Made by a program: the position numbers and the translations under genes. The notes under the pieces are model-generated. The model was not told where the DNA came from, did no database searches, and saw nothing but the letters and a program-made list of their open reading frames with translations. Shown here in pieces: positions 1 through 13,870 of a stretch of DNA of 64,000 nt. Position 1 is the stretch's first letter. Every line of letters begins with the position of its first letter. Origin of the DNA: Paragordius varius (Eukaryota > Nematomorpha); the NCBI GenBank assembly GCA_964247055.1, contig OZ176051.1:6386001-6450000 (forward strand). The letters are read 5' to 3'.

Positions 1-30
1 TAGCAAAATATAATAAACAAAAACCATAAC

Positions 31-1111
31 CTGTATTGATGGTGGCGGATGTTGTAGTTTCTATATATAATACATTATAAAAACGTTTATAAAAATACAA
101 TGGTTTGTGCTTCTTGGTTTATTTTTATCCCTCTACTCTTAAAAACCTCCCTGGGAAATTATTTTAAATATCTTTGAAGAAAAAACTAATTGGTCATGGT
201 TATGAATCCGATTTTAATTTATAAAAATAAATGCAAAACATTGTAACCCAAAAAGGTTGTCTAAACGATTCTGAGGTCTAATTAAAGTCATTGTTTCACA
301 ATTGACATAACACACTTTCATGAAAACAAATATCAAGTAATTTTAAATAAATCCAGATAAGAACTTCAATTTTGTATAGAAATAGCTTCTATAATATCAT
401 AGGATTTATTTTAAATTATTTGATATTAATTTTTTATTATTTGGTCAAGGGTATAAAAAAATATCATGATGAAATTAAAATATTATTATAAATAACAGAA
501 TTATCATGGTACTTTTGGTCTTGGAAATTACAGGTGATAAAGAAGATTATTTACACTTTGTGCTAGGTGCTCTATATCAAAATGGCAAAATTTTACCATA
601 TTTTTTGTAATAATTTTTTTTGAAAGCTAAATGTTTCATTCCAAAAAAATCACTAATATAGATATCATGCACTCTTTATAAAAAGCAAAACAATATTTTT
701 ATAATATTTTAATTTTTAGATGTGGGCCCAGAAAGTCCCAAATTTTTTTTCTCTTCCAAAATAGGCTAACTCTTTTAAAATAAACGCAAAGTGCCGGAAT
801 TTCGCAATAAAGTTATATATGCCAAATTTTCACAAAATAATATTTTTTAAAAATGCATACTTTTAGAATTCAATTTTTATCAAAATTTTGTTGGATTTGA
901 TGATGCTCATTTCTATCGCTTCAGAATATCAATTTAAAGGTTTGTTTACTTTTAATTGATAAATTTTTATATAAAAACATAGTTTATATTTAACAATTGA
1001 AGACAAACCAATAATTTTTTCAAAATTCTGAGGTGATAGATATGTTCAATATCATAGAATATTATATAAAAACCAAAAGCACCAGGAGAATACTGATACA
1101 TTTTTCTATTC

Positions 1112-1144
<33 letters not shown>

Positions 1145-3387
1145 TATATATAAATTTAATCTTGATATTTTTTGTGTAAACTATGTGTCCATATAAAAGT
1201 GATCAAATGGAACTCTTTATATAAGGTTTTGTCAAGATATAATTTATTAGCTAAAAGCTAGAACTTAACTTTTTCCACACAAATTCCAAATATGATATTT
1301 TGTGCAAAACTGACTGACCTTGAGAGGGAGGCGTAACTGGCGTCGTAGTTTCATACGTATCTGCCGTCATGGTGTATGTCGTAGTTTCTGGCGTCGTAGT
1401 CTCACCACCTGGAGTCGTAGTTTCCCAAGGAATGGTGTCTATCGTTTCTATAGTAGTTGTCGTTGTGTCATATTCAGGGGTTGTAGTTTCCCAAGGAATG
1501 GTATCTATCGTTTCAATAGTAGTTGTCGTTGTATCATAGCCTGGAGTTGTAGTTTCCCAAGGAACCGTATCAATAATTTCTGTAGTCGTTGTAGTTGTAT
1601 CATATTCAGGAGTCGTGGTTTCCCAAGGAATGGTATCTATTGTTTCAATAGTAGTTGTGGTTGTATCGTAATCTGGGGTGGATTCACTAGGTGGTGTAGG
1701 ATCGGTATGTATGGTAGGGATGGTAAATGTGTAAGTCGTTTCAGGTACCGTTGGGGTAACGGTTGATTGTGCCACGGTTGTTGTTACTATTGAGAAACAT
1801 GGGGAAAATTGTATACCCTAATAAATATATCTCAGAGATTTAGTATCAAAATTATTGAATCGATGCGTCACCTCCTTTATTTTGGAGATCAATTATGTTC
1901 ACGTCCTATTTATTAATTCAAAATTCTGTTCTAATTATTTTGACTGAATTGATTTTTTTCCATTTAACATTGTTTTATGTTTGAAAACTGTTTAACCTTA
2001 CAATTGCAGCTTATATATCCTTAACCGTATTTGACATACCCAAATATTTTAAAAATATATATAAAACATTGAAAATATTTTTCGCTTTTTGCTCAAAATA
2101 TCAATAAATTTCATCATATACAATTTTTAAAAAAGAAATTGATATAAAAATGTTTGTCATTGCAAACAACCGACTTACGCGGACAAGTTTCGATTAGAAT
2201 AAAAATGCGATGTAGGTCACCCTCCACACGAAACATTTCGGTATTGACATAGATGAGAAATGAGTTTTTCCAGCGTCGATATGTCCCTTCATTGTATTCG
2301 AGGACGATAGAATCAGGATATTGGACAATTTTTTTCTATTTTTATAACAAAAAAAAAGTTATTGTAATAAAGTTAAAATCAAAAATAGCTTAAAAAATTA
2401 ATATTGTGAAATCTTACAATATCCTTCAAATTTCTCCCGTAAACGCAATCGGTATAAATTTCGTTGTCAATAATTAAGCGGCAGAGAGCATGATCTTTAA
2501 CTACGACGCCAGGTTTTGGATGCAAATCAAGCTATGAAAATAACTAATGTTAAACATTGAATATATTTCCTGATTAATTATATTATACCAAAAAGTATTT
2601 AAAAAGTTTCTAAAATTTTAATTTTTAAGAAGGCCTGAATGTGTTAACTTTATTAACTTACATTAGAAACAGCTTTGAATCCAATTTTATATTTGGATCT
2701 AAGCCAATATAATGTGGTTAGTAGGGAATAGGAAAGTTGAAATCGATTCACGCTAGGATTGGATTCATTAAACATAAAATTCTTTTCAATGACCCACCAA
2801 ATAGTGTTGAGATCGGTTGTTATATCAATGTTCCCTCTAGTTTTTATATAACATATCATATTATATATGTGAAAAACATTAAAAAAAATATTTTATAATT
2901 AAAATGTACTCACTCGCAATTCGGAGATGTAGAATTTATTATGTCTTTAAGGTAATAAGTTCCATTCCCTCTAACCAAATCACATATATCGATTGCAGCT
3001 AACAACAACACAAAGCCATGATATAAAAATATGTTTTTAATATAAGTTTTTACATATTAATTCATAAATAATATGTATAGTGAATTGTAGAGTATTTTTT
3101 ATTTTATATTCGGTGCCCAAATACACATTTTCCTATATATATATATTTCGTCCTATGTCATATATAAGGGTACATCTACATAAGCTATTATAGAGTGAAT
3201 TATTAAGACATTGATTATATAAATTCCACTTGTTTCGGACAAACTTACATGGTCTCACAGTAACGCCATAAACGGATGATGGTTGATCAAAAATAGCCAA
3301 TAAAATTACATAGGCGATTAGAACATATCCTATGCTTTTGGCGGTGGAATATGAGACAGAACTTGGCAAGCAAAGTTCAAGTTTCAT
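31..3387 (-). CDS. Secreted Thr-rich mucin-like protein, 5' part (gene continues off the left edge)
   Basis: Not a family I recognise. Exons on the minus strand are 3387-3180, 2998-2914, 2836-2662, 2531-2418, 2335-2179, 1786-1319 and 60-31; splice sites are GT-AG and all phases agree. The ATG at 3387 opens a hydrophobic leader (about residues 17-41, ending SSVYG), so the product is probably secreted or type I membrane. Exons 1-5 encode a globular region of about 215 residues with scattered cysteines (VRPCKF, IDICDLVR, SPNCE, HALCRL, TDCVYG, ETCPR). Exon 6 is a Thr/Pro/Glu-rich stalk with four near-identical 22-residue repeats, a likely O-glycosylation region. The 30-nt exon 7 keeps the Thr-rich frame. 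The first donor (3179 or 3173) is uncertain because two GT sites give the same phase. The C-terminus, and hence any membrane anchor, lies outside the window. Confidence 0.75.
430..1080. repeat. Dispersed repeat, second copy at about 37.19-37.75 kb
   Basis: Lies in the last visible intron of the mucin-like gene. Blocks such as ATTATCATGG, AAAAAGCAAAACAATATTTT, an (A/T)GAATGTCCCAAAT-like stretch, AAAATAAACGCAAA and AAAATGCATACTTT occur in the same order inside the hAT-like element at 37.1-39.5 kb. No coding potential seen. Probably a non-autonomous TE fragment. Confidence 0.6.
1410..1675 (-). repeat. Four tandem 66-bp units coding 22-residue Thr-rich repeats
   Basis: Within exon 6 of the mucin-like gene. 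Each unit reads (E/G)YDTTTTT(I/T)E(T/I)IDT(I/V)PWETTTP. The third codon positions vary more than the amino acids, so the array is kept as protein rather than being a very recent DNA expansion. A plus-strand open frame over the same bases (1320-1766) is its antisense shadow. Confidence 0.9.
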
Positions 3388-6206
3388 AATGAATGTCGAG
3401 AAAAGTTTGTCGCAATTAATTCGTGTGATGAATTATTAAAAAGTGTTTCGTAATAAAATTAAGGATTATATTAAGGATGACTTTGACTTCCAATTATATA
3501 TGAGTATTTGTGACTTATCACCTCCTAACCCCTTATTGCTTTTCATTATTCGACCTTGACCAATAAACCTTCATTCATTGGGTAAGGGGGATGGGTAAAA
3601 ACAAAATGTTTATTTTTGATTTAGCCAGATTTTATCAGTAGTAATTGTTTTTAAGATTAATAAAGATACTTTTTATAAAACTAAAAGGGACAATAGGCTT
3701 TTGGCTGATGATGAAAAGACGACGCACAAATGACAAAATCTATTTTAAGGTAAAAAGCGCTAACAAAACAACACAACGAATTACGTATAACCTGCTGACC
3801 CAAATATATCCGACCACATTTAACTATTGTCCCAAAAAAACAATTCTATAATTACCATTACTATAAATATTTGCTTAGTCATTTAGTTGTCTAAAATTAG
3901 ATATATATGAATTAAACACATAAATAAGTTAAAAGGAAATGCATATTTAAATAATATTTATAGTTTTAAATGATATAGGTAATAATTTAAGGTAAATTAT
4001 TATATTGAAAAAAATAGGTATTAGAATTAGTAATAGGCCCTATGAATTTTTAATTGAATTGGCGTATTGGGATTTATATATCAATAATAAAAATCGAAAA
4101 ACAATAAAATAAGACAAGAGGTTTAAAATTGAGTGTGAACTTTTTAGATATTTAATTTTATAACTAAAAATTAAAAATCATATATTTCCGTTAAGATGCA
4201 GTTTACTAAAAATCGCCTTTGTCATATAATGAGATAAATTAAACATATTGTAATTACAATACACATTTAACATAAATTTCTTGGCTAATTCAGGGTTTTT
4301 AAATATAATTACTTAAGTCATTTAAATAATTATTCCAACAAAGCAAATTCTAGGTTAGAATAAATTTTTAAAAAGTTAATTTGCTTGATTATGTTTCAAT
4401 TGATTGAATAAGCCAAATATATGTAACGTGATAATAATTAATGCACGGGTGTTAGGAAAACGTTTATATTGATAGTATAAATAAATAAAACGACATAATA
4501 ACAAGTTTATTTTAATTTAAATTTGTAGCTAAAGTGTAATTTTTAGCTTGAATTCCTGTAAGTCGGTCAAGGAGATGAAAAATAGGGAAATTTATTTACA
4601 ATAATATTTTGCGTTTAGGAATATCCTTATTTATATCAAGTTTCGATATACAATCTTTTAAAGCCTTTATCTATCGGATATTAACTAAATATGCGATTTG
4701 CTGCATAGGTTAAAATGTATATAGTGATGCCCACAACCCAAAGAGGGAAAATTCAAGCTATAACAATGTTCAAATAAATTTATTATCAAATAAGTTTAAT
4801 CACATAGGTATTTCCATTTTTTGCATAATAAAATATGTATTATAATTCTTAAAAGTAGATGCAATAATACAGGTTCTCTTATATGAATTTTCATTATTTT
4901 TTCCGAATAACATACTGGGATTAATATTATAAGTATTAGCTATTGGCGGTAGAATCAATGTTTCAGTATCTATAAAGGCACTGTATAAAAACATTAGAGT
5001 GTAAGAATTTTACGAGTTTTGATCATACAGCGTTGGTCATTTTGGTTGATGAATATATTGAAACAACAAATCTTTTATTGTAAATAATTAATGGAATGTT
5101 TTTGTGTTGTTCCTCTTTAACAAAATCCACGACTCTTTCATCGGTTCGCAAATCTAATCACTTTGATTGGCCTCATTGGGTAAGGATTACCTATATTTGT
5201 TGTGAGCTATGTTTGTTTTATGATCTGGTTTATGCTTGGCTAATATAAATGGAAACATATGTTAAGTAATCAAAAAATTACATAATATGGGTAGTGGTAA
5301 CAACAACATTTGCTTTATAAGTAATCTTCCGAAGCTATGTTATCCCTTATAACCAATTAAAGTTTTAACCAGTCTAATGTATTTTTTGTCTGTAAATATA
5401 ATAAAACGGTGGTTGTATTTGAATCCAAGTCAAGCCACCCCAAAAATGTGGAATAGAAGCCCGAGCGATTCATTTACCGTTGGAACAAGACTCTTGCTTT
5501 TCAAAAATTTTAAAAAAAGGGACCCAAAATGATTAAATTTTTAATATAGAAATCAGGGTGAAACTTACCTGTTTACAAAATTGTCGGGTTTAAGGACCGG
5601 TTTCTAATCTGGTTTCTAATTACCCCTATTTTCATTACAGATATACTTTTATGACATTATATTTCTTAAAAAACCATGCTTTCTCATACCATAAATAATA
5701 TTTTTCAAATAAATAATTTTAATCAAGTAAATATTATACGATGAAAAGGTGAAACAAAATATAATAAAAACATTTATCAAAAACAAATATATATTTTTTT
5801 GTTGTCCTAAAACACGAATTCATTTTTATAATTTCAATGGTCACAAATAAATTAAACATATGATATTAATATATAACAATCCTTTATTTTAAAAAATTAT
5901 AAAAATAACTTTATTTGTAAATTTTTTTCATTTTCAACATATTTTTTTTAATCTTTAAATAAAAAAATATGATATCCACAATTATTTTTTAGGTGTAAAA
6001 CCGGAAACGTTTATCGAAGGTAGGAATAAAACCGAATTCAAAACTTTAAAAAACGTACTATGGTGGTGGTGTAGAAACAGAAACCAGATCGTTTTTAAAA
6101 AAGTGGAAATAAACCAGTTTTTTTAACTATCGAAACATCCTTACTAATTCAGTCATCTTATTGTTATTATATATTTCTGACAAAATTATAATAAAAACAT
6201 TCTCCA
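3388..6206. other. Intergenic, no gene recognised
   Basis: AT-rich. Short open frames here have no start context, splice partners or recognisable domains. Around 5565-6130 there are two blocks rich in AACCGGTTT-like words, which recur elsewhere in the window (see findings). Confidence 0.6.
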
Positions 6207-9200
6207 TCATATGATGTAAACGTATTTACTTTTTTCCAAACCATGGTATTGCACATCAATTTGTGTGTAATTGGAAAAATTGGTTTGTGGATTTGGGGGA
6301 GATTGAAGATCATCTGGGTGTTCATGTTCACTGCTTAGTGCTATGAGATTGATGGATGATGCCGTACTGCTATTTATTTGATTGCGATTACTCAAGTATC
6401 GGCGTTTGGCATTTAGACCAACCAATGGTAGCAAAGGTAAAATTGGAGGCGTTCCATGTTTCCTCATTTCCTCCTCACTACAAAATGAATGCCTTCCTAT
6501 GGCTGTTAATTTTGTGGTCAAACTTTGTTGCGTAGACGTGGTGTTGGGATGACAATCATCCATACTTACAATCATAGCTGTTAAACCATGTGCCGAGGAT
6601 GTTATCAAATTGTTCTTATTCGAATTTGTATTGTATTTATTGGTGTGGTGGTTTTTGTTTCTTAAATTGGTGCCGTTCGTTACGTAGGAGGAGGATTCAT
6701 TTAAATGCACAGTCTCATAATTACTATTGTTATTATTGCGATTGAGTTCTGTGGTAATGGAAGCATTAACATTTTTAGGTAATCCCATTCCTACTCCTAC
6801 CCCACTGGATCCCATTCGTTTTTCCAGGGCTCCTCCACTAACATTCATCCCCCCATTTTTTGTGGGTAATGTTTTGATTGGGTAGCTATTATCGTTTGTA
6901 GGAGAGCTTTTGCCACTTCCCCCCGCCATAATTCCATTGCTACCTAATAATTTGGCCTTTTTATTACTACCCATTGGGGAATTGGCAGCCGTATTAGAGG
7001 CTGGATTATTCAGGGATGCATTTGAACCGCCGACTCGAATACCCGAAGCGGCAGAAGCCATCAAATTTTGTGTTGAAGCCGTTGGAGTATTGTGTCCGTG
7101 TCCACCTCCTCCTGGGCCATGTGAAGAGGATAGAAGGGCGTTATTTCCACCACCGGCACCCGCTAAACCGGCATTCGAACCTAAATGACCAGGAGAGTGA
7201 TGCTTGATTGCATTTGCTCGACGGGGTTGGAGTGGCCCGCCTCCGAGCCCTCCACCTGGCCCACCACCCAAAGAACCTGGTGGTTTTGTAAGTCTCGGCG
7301 CTTCAACTGGTTGAACTCGCCTCCGTTTTTTGGGTAACTTGGCACGGGCTTGGGAATGGGAATATATCATGGCAAAATTACTTACAATCACAGGAACGGG
7401 CAGGGCGATCGTAAGTACACCCCCTAACGCACAGAAAGCACCAACTAACATACCTAGGTAGGTTCGTGGAACCATATCCCCATAACCCACCGTAGTCATG
7501 GTAACGATGGCCCACCATAATCCCACAGGTATGCTGGTGAAATCGTTATGGGGATTGGTTTCGATCCGTTCGGCATAATAGACAAGACTAGCGAATATGA
7601 CAATACCTAACAAGAAAATTAAAATAACGAATGTATAAAAAAAATTATGTAAAATATTTATATGATTCTCTAAAATTAAAAAGGGGAATAGCAAATAATG
7701 ATGCAACTAAAAAATTGTAATGTCCACAAATTATTAACCATTCCGTTAATGTCAAAGATAATAAAAATGAATGAGAAGTCTCTTTTAAATTTTTTACAAT
7801 TGTATCATAACTCAAAAAATTGCCCGAATAATATTTACTATTAACAGTAATATGTTAGTACACATATATAGGTAGTAATTCGAATATGCGTCAATTGAAA
7901 TAAATTATAAATTTGACTGTTATTTATCTATCCACAATCCTTATAACATTTAAGATATTTAATTTTAAACTAATTAATTTTTTGCCACACACACCAGGTT
8001 ATTCAACTCTTCTTATATTCTTTGTATCGATTTATTTTTTTTTGGCGCGACACAGCCTTAAAACAATTAATAATGTTTTTTGTCAAAACTTGAAAAATGA
8101 AAAACAATATGATTTTTATGCTAATTTAGTTAGCATTTAATTTATTGAGGGATGATGATTTGATTAAAACTATTTAGGTTTTTGAATAAATTGTGTGTTT
8201 GTCTGTGTCACATCATATAAAATAAATTAAGCAGAAAATTTTACAAGAGAGACGAAAATGAAAATCTGCAGAAATTAATTAATTAATAAATAAATTAATT
8301 TCCTAGCGCGCTATAATTTATACAAAATTACTTATTATGAAAAAAAATCTTAAAAGACGTTTTTTCTTCCCGTTACCTAGGACAAGGAAAAAAATGAGCA
8401 GTAATAGTTCTTTAGCACTAGCTTTGAAGGTATGTATCAAAATTTTCAATCCCGTTGAGTGTCGCGTTAACTTGAAAAGTCTCATGATTCGTATAATGCT
8501 AAAAAATTCCAAAATATCTCCGTGTGCCTGTTCCTGTTCCTTCCAAGCCAAATCAATGTATAGACTGATATAAAAGGAGAGTGTAGCTATCACATCTATG
8601 AGATTGAGGGGAGATCGGATAAAACTGGGCTTGTTAGGGCTAACTATGAATCGTATCAGTATTTCAAACGTGAACCAAACATTGCATACGGATTCGATGT
8701 AGAAAAACACCTGATGTGGTTCAGTAGCTACTTTATCTAATGTCCATGTACTTTCGTTGGAAGACAGTTGTATAGTTACGTTTCGTACTATGGGTATCCG
8801 TGCCAAAGGGTATGTTTTGAGGCAGAATGTGAATATGGAAACAAGTATGAAAAACACTGATGTACTGGCAACAATCTAAGTGCGTTTTGAGCAATTCAAT
8901 TAAATTAAGAATTGATTAAATTTTATACACATACATACACATATTGGGGACACTGAAAATTTAATTATAACTGCTTAGCTTAAATTTATATACCGTCTAT
9001 GAAAGTTCGAAAAAAGCGCTTTTTACTGGGTCATATGATTCGTCGATAGCCAAATATAAAGCATTTTCTACAAATTTTAGGTAAGTTCTTTATTGAAAAT
9101 CCCAAATTATGAATCAACAATATAAAATAAAAAAATCAACTGCCTATTCATAGATTAAATTAGTATTTATTAATTAGAAATAAAACAAATTTTCTCTCAA

Positions 9201-10703
9201 CTAGTAATATAAACCGGTTATTTAAACACATATATAATCATAGAGATCATATATTATTCTTAAACTTCGTAATTTAATTAAATTAGTGAACGGGTTTTTT
9301 AAATGTTTTCCTCTATTTTAGCCCTTGTATTTACTTCTTAGCATGGGAACTTTTTGGAGCAACAGTCTTGTTGATTAAACATTACCATCAATTATGTTTC
9401 CAAAATGTTTCAACAATATTATTTAATGAACAAAACTTAAACCATAACAATTGGATAAAAATAATCCTGTTTAGAGCAACCATTGACTACTTAAAGTTTA
9501 AATATACTGTTAAAAATTGTGTTATTAACGACAAATGTCAAAAAAAGATATTGGATACCAAAAACAAATAAACGGGCCATTAATACTACAGATGACGGAA
9601 AAGATGCTGCTTTCTGCAAACGGATTTTACACAAAATTTTGTAAGATAATGGTATTTTTCTAATCATTTATTTTGTAAACAGAACCAAAACCGCCACTTA
9701 AGTTAAATATAATATAAACTAATTTTATATAACAAGAAATTTATTAATGTTATAATCCTGGAAATTTCCTTAACTTAATTTTATTTTTGTAGTTTGGACT
9801 TACTTTTTACTAATTTATTTGATTCCTAATATTATCAATAAATACATGATCATTGAAAAAAAACCATATGGTTTTTTAACAAAGATTTTTAATTTTAACA
9901 TATACGTAATCTGTTAGCCATCTTAAATACAGTATTAATTAAATTTTTTAGGTAATTTCATGCAATAATCAATCAAATTTCTTTACAAATTTTAGATGAC
10001 CTTTGAGTTTCAAATTTAACCTCCTTTACCTTACAATAACTAATTAATAATGAATAAATTGCCAAGTTGATGTTTTTATACCAATATACATTTTTAGGTT
10101 TTCACTAGGTGTAACACATTGACTTTTTAACCTAACAATAAAAAGTGTAAATATGCAAATAATTACTTTGGCAGCTTTGGAAGAGTAGGGCTCATCAAAC
10201 AAGGCCCAAATTTTAGGTTTATACCTTCGCCAAAAACTTATTTCTCGCCTTCGACCGCCAATTCCTCCAGCATATCTATCTTCTTGGAGAGCAAATCTCC
10301 TATTAATTTCATCTTCGGTGGGCTTTTCACTATCCAGGTCTAATCTATCAAGCACCGCTAAAGTTTCTCGCGTGTCTTTGTATTGCGTGTATGTCATCCA
10401 ACAACACGGTTCCACCTGATTTGAATCTAGGCCCCAAAACTCAAGTTCCTCCTCAAACAGGGGCCCACAAACGTCCGTAGGGTAATGTAATTTTCCGGTT
10501 CGATAATAATTTAGCACCTGGCCAAAGACCCCAGGGTGCCGATCAAAGAAATATTCATTGAGGATGGGATCATAATTTGCTAAGGCTTCTGTCAGCCGTG
10601 ATAAACGGGTGGCCGGAATTTTTTTTAGCGTAGCTTTGTATGTTTCATGGCGTATCCCGCCAACATTTATTATGACTCGATTTTCTGCATCGGTCCCAGC
10701 CAT
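6207..10703 (-). CDS. Shaw: Shaw-type (Kv3) voltage-gated potassium channel
   Basis: Pore-forming subunit of a tetrameric plasma-membrane K+ channel. Exons: 10703-10167, 8875-8377 and 7606-6207, giving 811 aa. The start is the ATG at 10703; the open frame extends upstream only to a TTG and then an in-frame TAG. Residues about 8-110 form the T1 domain ([23 protein letters not shown]) with the H-x5-C-x20-CC zinc motif of non-Shaker channels. Exon 2 carries S1-S4, including [11 protein letters not shown]. Exon 3 carries the end of S5, the selectivity filter TVGYGD and the S6 PVP hinge, then [12 protein letters not shown]. The remaining 350 or so residues are a Gly/Asn/Ser-rich cytoplasmic tail, much longer than I expect for insect Shaw. 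It ends -YVYII, a possible class II PDZ ligand. Exon 1 was ended at AAA|GTAATT because this joins S1 to the T1 linker with no gap relative to the family. Confidence 0.95.
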
Positions 10704-13556
10704 ATAGCTACTGTGTTTAATGCAATTGCAAAACAATCCCTATTCTGTGCCGTGGTTGTTTTGGTAAATCCATTCTCAAACATCAACTATCAATCGCGCA
10801 TTCATCTCTAAACTTTTGGGATGAAATTGGAGGATAATCACAGTTTTATTTTCAGCAGAAATAGTTTATATGTTAGATTGATTGTATGGTAGGGGCGTTC
10901 TCTATATTTGAAAAAGATAAAATGAAAGATATAGTAAGATTGCAATAATACTCCATATAAAATAAAATCTGTAAAAAACTACCGGGTTTAAATAATTTTA
11001 AATTTATAAGATTTTTTGCTTTTTTTGATACACAGTGATTATATTTATCGATAATGAGGGTAATAAAATTTTGAATGACATGTCTAAGCGTTAAAATAAA
11101 ATTGTAGCGATGCCCAGACCGTATATAATTTTATAATATACTAACTTTTAAATATAACACACATCTATTTAAGTCTATCCGAAATTCTAATATCAGCTGA
11201 TTTCTGATATGTTTTAAAAGGGGCGCATCTATTTAAATTTAGCCACGTGTTACGCATAAAAGTTTCAATGCATATATAAAAAAATCATTTTAAAATCTTT
11301 ATTTAATATATGTATAGTCACATATATGTATATATATGTGATGTTATCGTCCATTATTAAGAAGAGCTGACCTTCAAAATGTATGTGTGGAAAAAATCAT
11401 CATTATGAAGAAAAATAATAATAAAGTAGATGGATAAAACTATTCCTGTATGTATAAACAAATGATAAACGATGTCCAATGTAAAAATTCATCTCTCCCT
11501 ACACTAACTCACATGAAGGCAGACATTGTATAGAGACTATTATTTGTTTATCATAGATACATAGATAAATATACATCTTTCTAAACGAAAATCAATAAAA
11601 TTCAGCTTTCCCCCCTTTTTTATGGACACAAACATACATACAAAAAATATTGATTACAAAATTCTTTAAACAAAATACCATAAAAACTATGATAGAGCCT
11701 AATTTGACCTAAGTTAATCCATAAATTAATACTAATATATGGTAGTATTATTATGTGTAATTTTCAATTTAAAGTTTGAATCTATAAAATATTTGTAATT
11801 TTTAGTGCTAAATTATTAAATGATATTAAATGTTTTAACGTTTTTTATATTTTATTAATGAAATAAGTTTTTATAGACTCTAAAATAGCCGGTTAACATT
11901 AATTTTGAAAGCGACAAAAGGTAAAACAATAATCTGAAATGGTATTAGTGCTCTATAATTTTTATTACATTATATATATATATATATGTGTATTTAGTTA
12001 ATATTGGAAAGGATATGATGTGATTAACTTTAATAACGTATTTATGAATATAACCAAATCAAAATACATTACAAATAAATCAGGGCTTCGAACCGGTTGA
12101 AGAAAGTGGAACAGCTTGGTATCTAAGAAGCTATAACCGGTTCTTTACGTTTAGAATCGGGCGATTTTGGTTCTTGACCTTTTATTGAATGAATTTAAAC
12201 AACATTTCTATTATAATAATGTAAACCAACAAAATATCAACGAATGTAAAGCCAAACAACATATATTATTAGGTAAATTGAATAGGCAAATTAATCAAAA
12301 GTCTATCCCATCTATAGAGGAAATCTTTATAACTTTAAAAAATGATTTTAACAAGTAGGCCCGTAGGTAATACCCCTGTTATATAGTGAGGCTCTTCTTT
12401 TCTGTTATGGGTAATGGATTATGGACGATTTAGTTTATGGTTTTGTTAAATTTTAGATTAAAAAATTAATTAAAAAGAGAAAAAATGTAAGAAGGTATAA
12501 ATTGGATAAATTTATCGTATTTTCTCTTTTCTCAGCTTAGGAATCCTATATATAGTTTATGGTTTTTAACAGGATATTAAATAATTTAAATATTCTTAAT
12601 AAAAAATCTACTAAATAAATCTTCAAGTGTAGAGGGTAGATATTCAAAAAAATAGTCAATATGGTAATTATGTTTTAATCGGATACAAGAAAAAAATGTT
12701 ATCATATTATTAATTTTTTTAAAATATTTATTAAAACAACAATGTAAAATTGTGATGATCCATTTTGATAATACAACTAAAAAATGGTATTTTATTTTTT
12801 AAAATTAAAAACATGGGAAAATTTTGGAGGTGGAATCGGAAACGGACTGGTTTCTATGAATTTGAAAAAATCGGGGTGGTTCCTAAAATTTAAAACCAAA
12901 ACTAAGTTGGTTCCAACCCAACGGAACCGGTCTTTGATTAAATAGGAGGCGGGTTTCGGTTTTGTGTGATTTTGTACGTCCTGTAATAAATGGTAATTTC
13001 AAGAGTTAGATTGGTTGCTAATAATTAGTAATGAAACAACACCGATCATGATGGTCTTTAATCCATCAAATATAGGAGATTCAATTAAAAAATTGATTAA
13101 ATTCATATTAAACAATTTTTTAAAAAAACGGAAAAATTTATATTTTTGTTAAAACTGTTTCTTTCATTTTAAAGAATCCGGGCAAATATTTAACGAAACT
13201 CATAAATATGGCTTATGTTTATCATAGTAAATAAACTAGGGAAATCCCATCGACGATTATTTACAGAAAAAATATGGCAAATCATAATATAATAGCGATT
13301 TTCTTTGAATTTGGCCTTAAAATTTTTCCCCTTACCTAGTATGTTTACAGGTTAAAAAATATGAAAGCTAAAAAAACAACATCTATTTAGGATTCATGAA
13401 ATTGAATGAAACTAAAAATGTTAATATTTATTAATACTTCATTATCTTTTCACCTTTTTTATCCTCGTTGTAGTTTTATATCTTAGAGCTCAATTTTACA
13501 GTATTGAATGATATTTTAGTTAAAATTAATTATCCAACATTGTTCTCATTTATTAA
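10704..13556. other. Upstream of Shaw; non-coding, no gene recognised
   Basis: Must contain the Shaw 5' UTR and promoter, but no element can be pinpointed. At 12080-12180 and 12820-12975 there are blocks rich in GGAACCGG/CCGGTTCC words. The small open frame at 12167-12358 has no recognisable domain. Confidence 0.5.
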
Positions 13557-13870
13557 TTAAAAAAGCTTATATTTTTTACAGTTTGGTGACTTCTTAGAGT
13601 CTAAAGTTGGGACAGCTCCAAAACACGACTGAAACGAATAGCTGATATAGAAATCAAAATATATCAATTTTTGCTGGTAAAATGTAGTCTGGAAACTTTT
13701 TAAATTTAATTTACATTTTAATATACATATATATATGCCTTTTGCTTTAGCGATTCGAAAATACAAAAAATGGCCCGAAAAAAGTGTGAGCTGATGATTT
13801 TTTACAATTTTATATTTTTTTAAAAAAAATTTTTTATAATGCGCCTAAAAGGTTAGAGAAGGCATTTTTT
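13557..13870. repeat. Dispersed repeat C, copy 1
   Basis: About 310 bp sharing ordered blocks with 30745-31010: AAAGCTTAT, AGAGTCTAAA/AGAGACTAAA, TTTTGCTG(G/A)TAAAATG, TTTAGCGATT/TTAGCGATTT and ATGCGCCTAAAAGGT. No coding capacity is evident. Likely a non-autonomous TE fragment. The minus-strand open frame 13557-13766 is part of it. Confidence 0.55.

Noticed and set aside
1320..1766. Plus-strand 148-codon open frame rich in Cys and Arg
   Set aside because: Antisense of the Thr-rich repeats; the minus strand has leader, splice sites and consistent phases.
6910..7207. Plus-strand open frames over the Shaw tail
   Set aside because: Antisense shadows of the Gly-rich coding region.
10704..10736. 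N-terminal extension of Shaw ([10 protein letters not shown])
   Set aside because: The frame begins with TTG, not ATG, and has an in-frame TAG just upstream; the ATG at 10703 fits the family.
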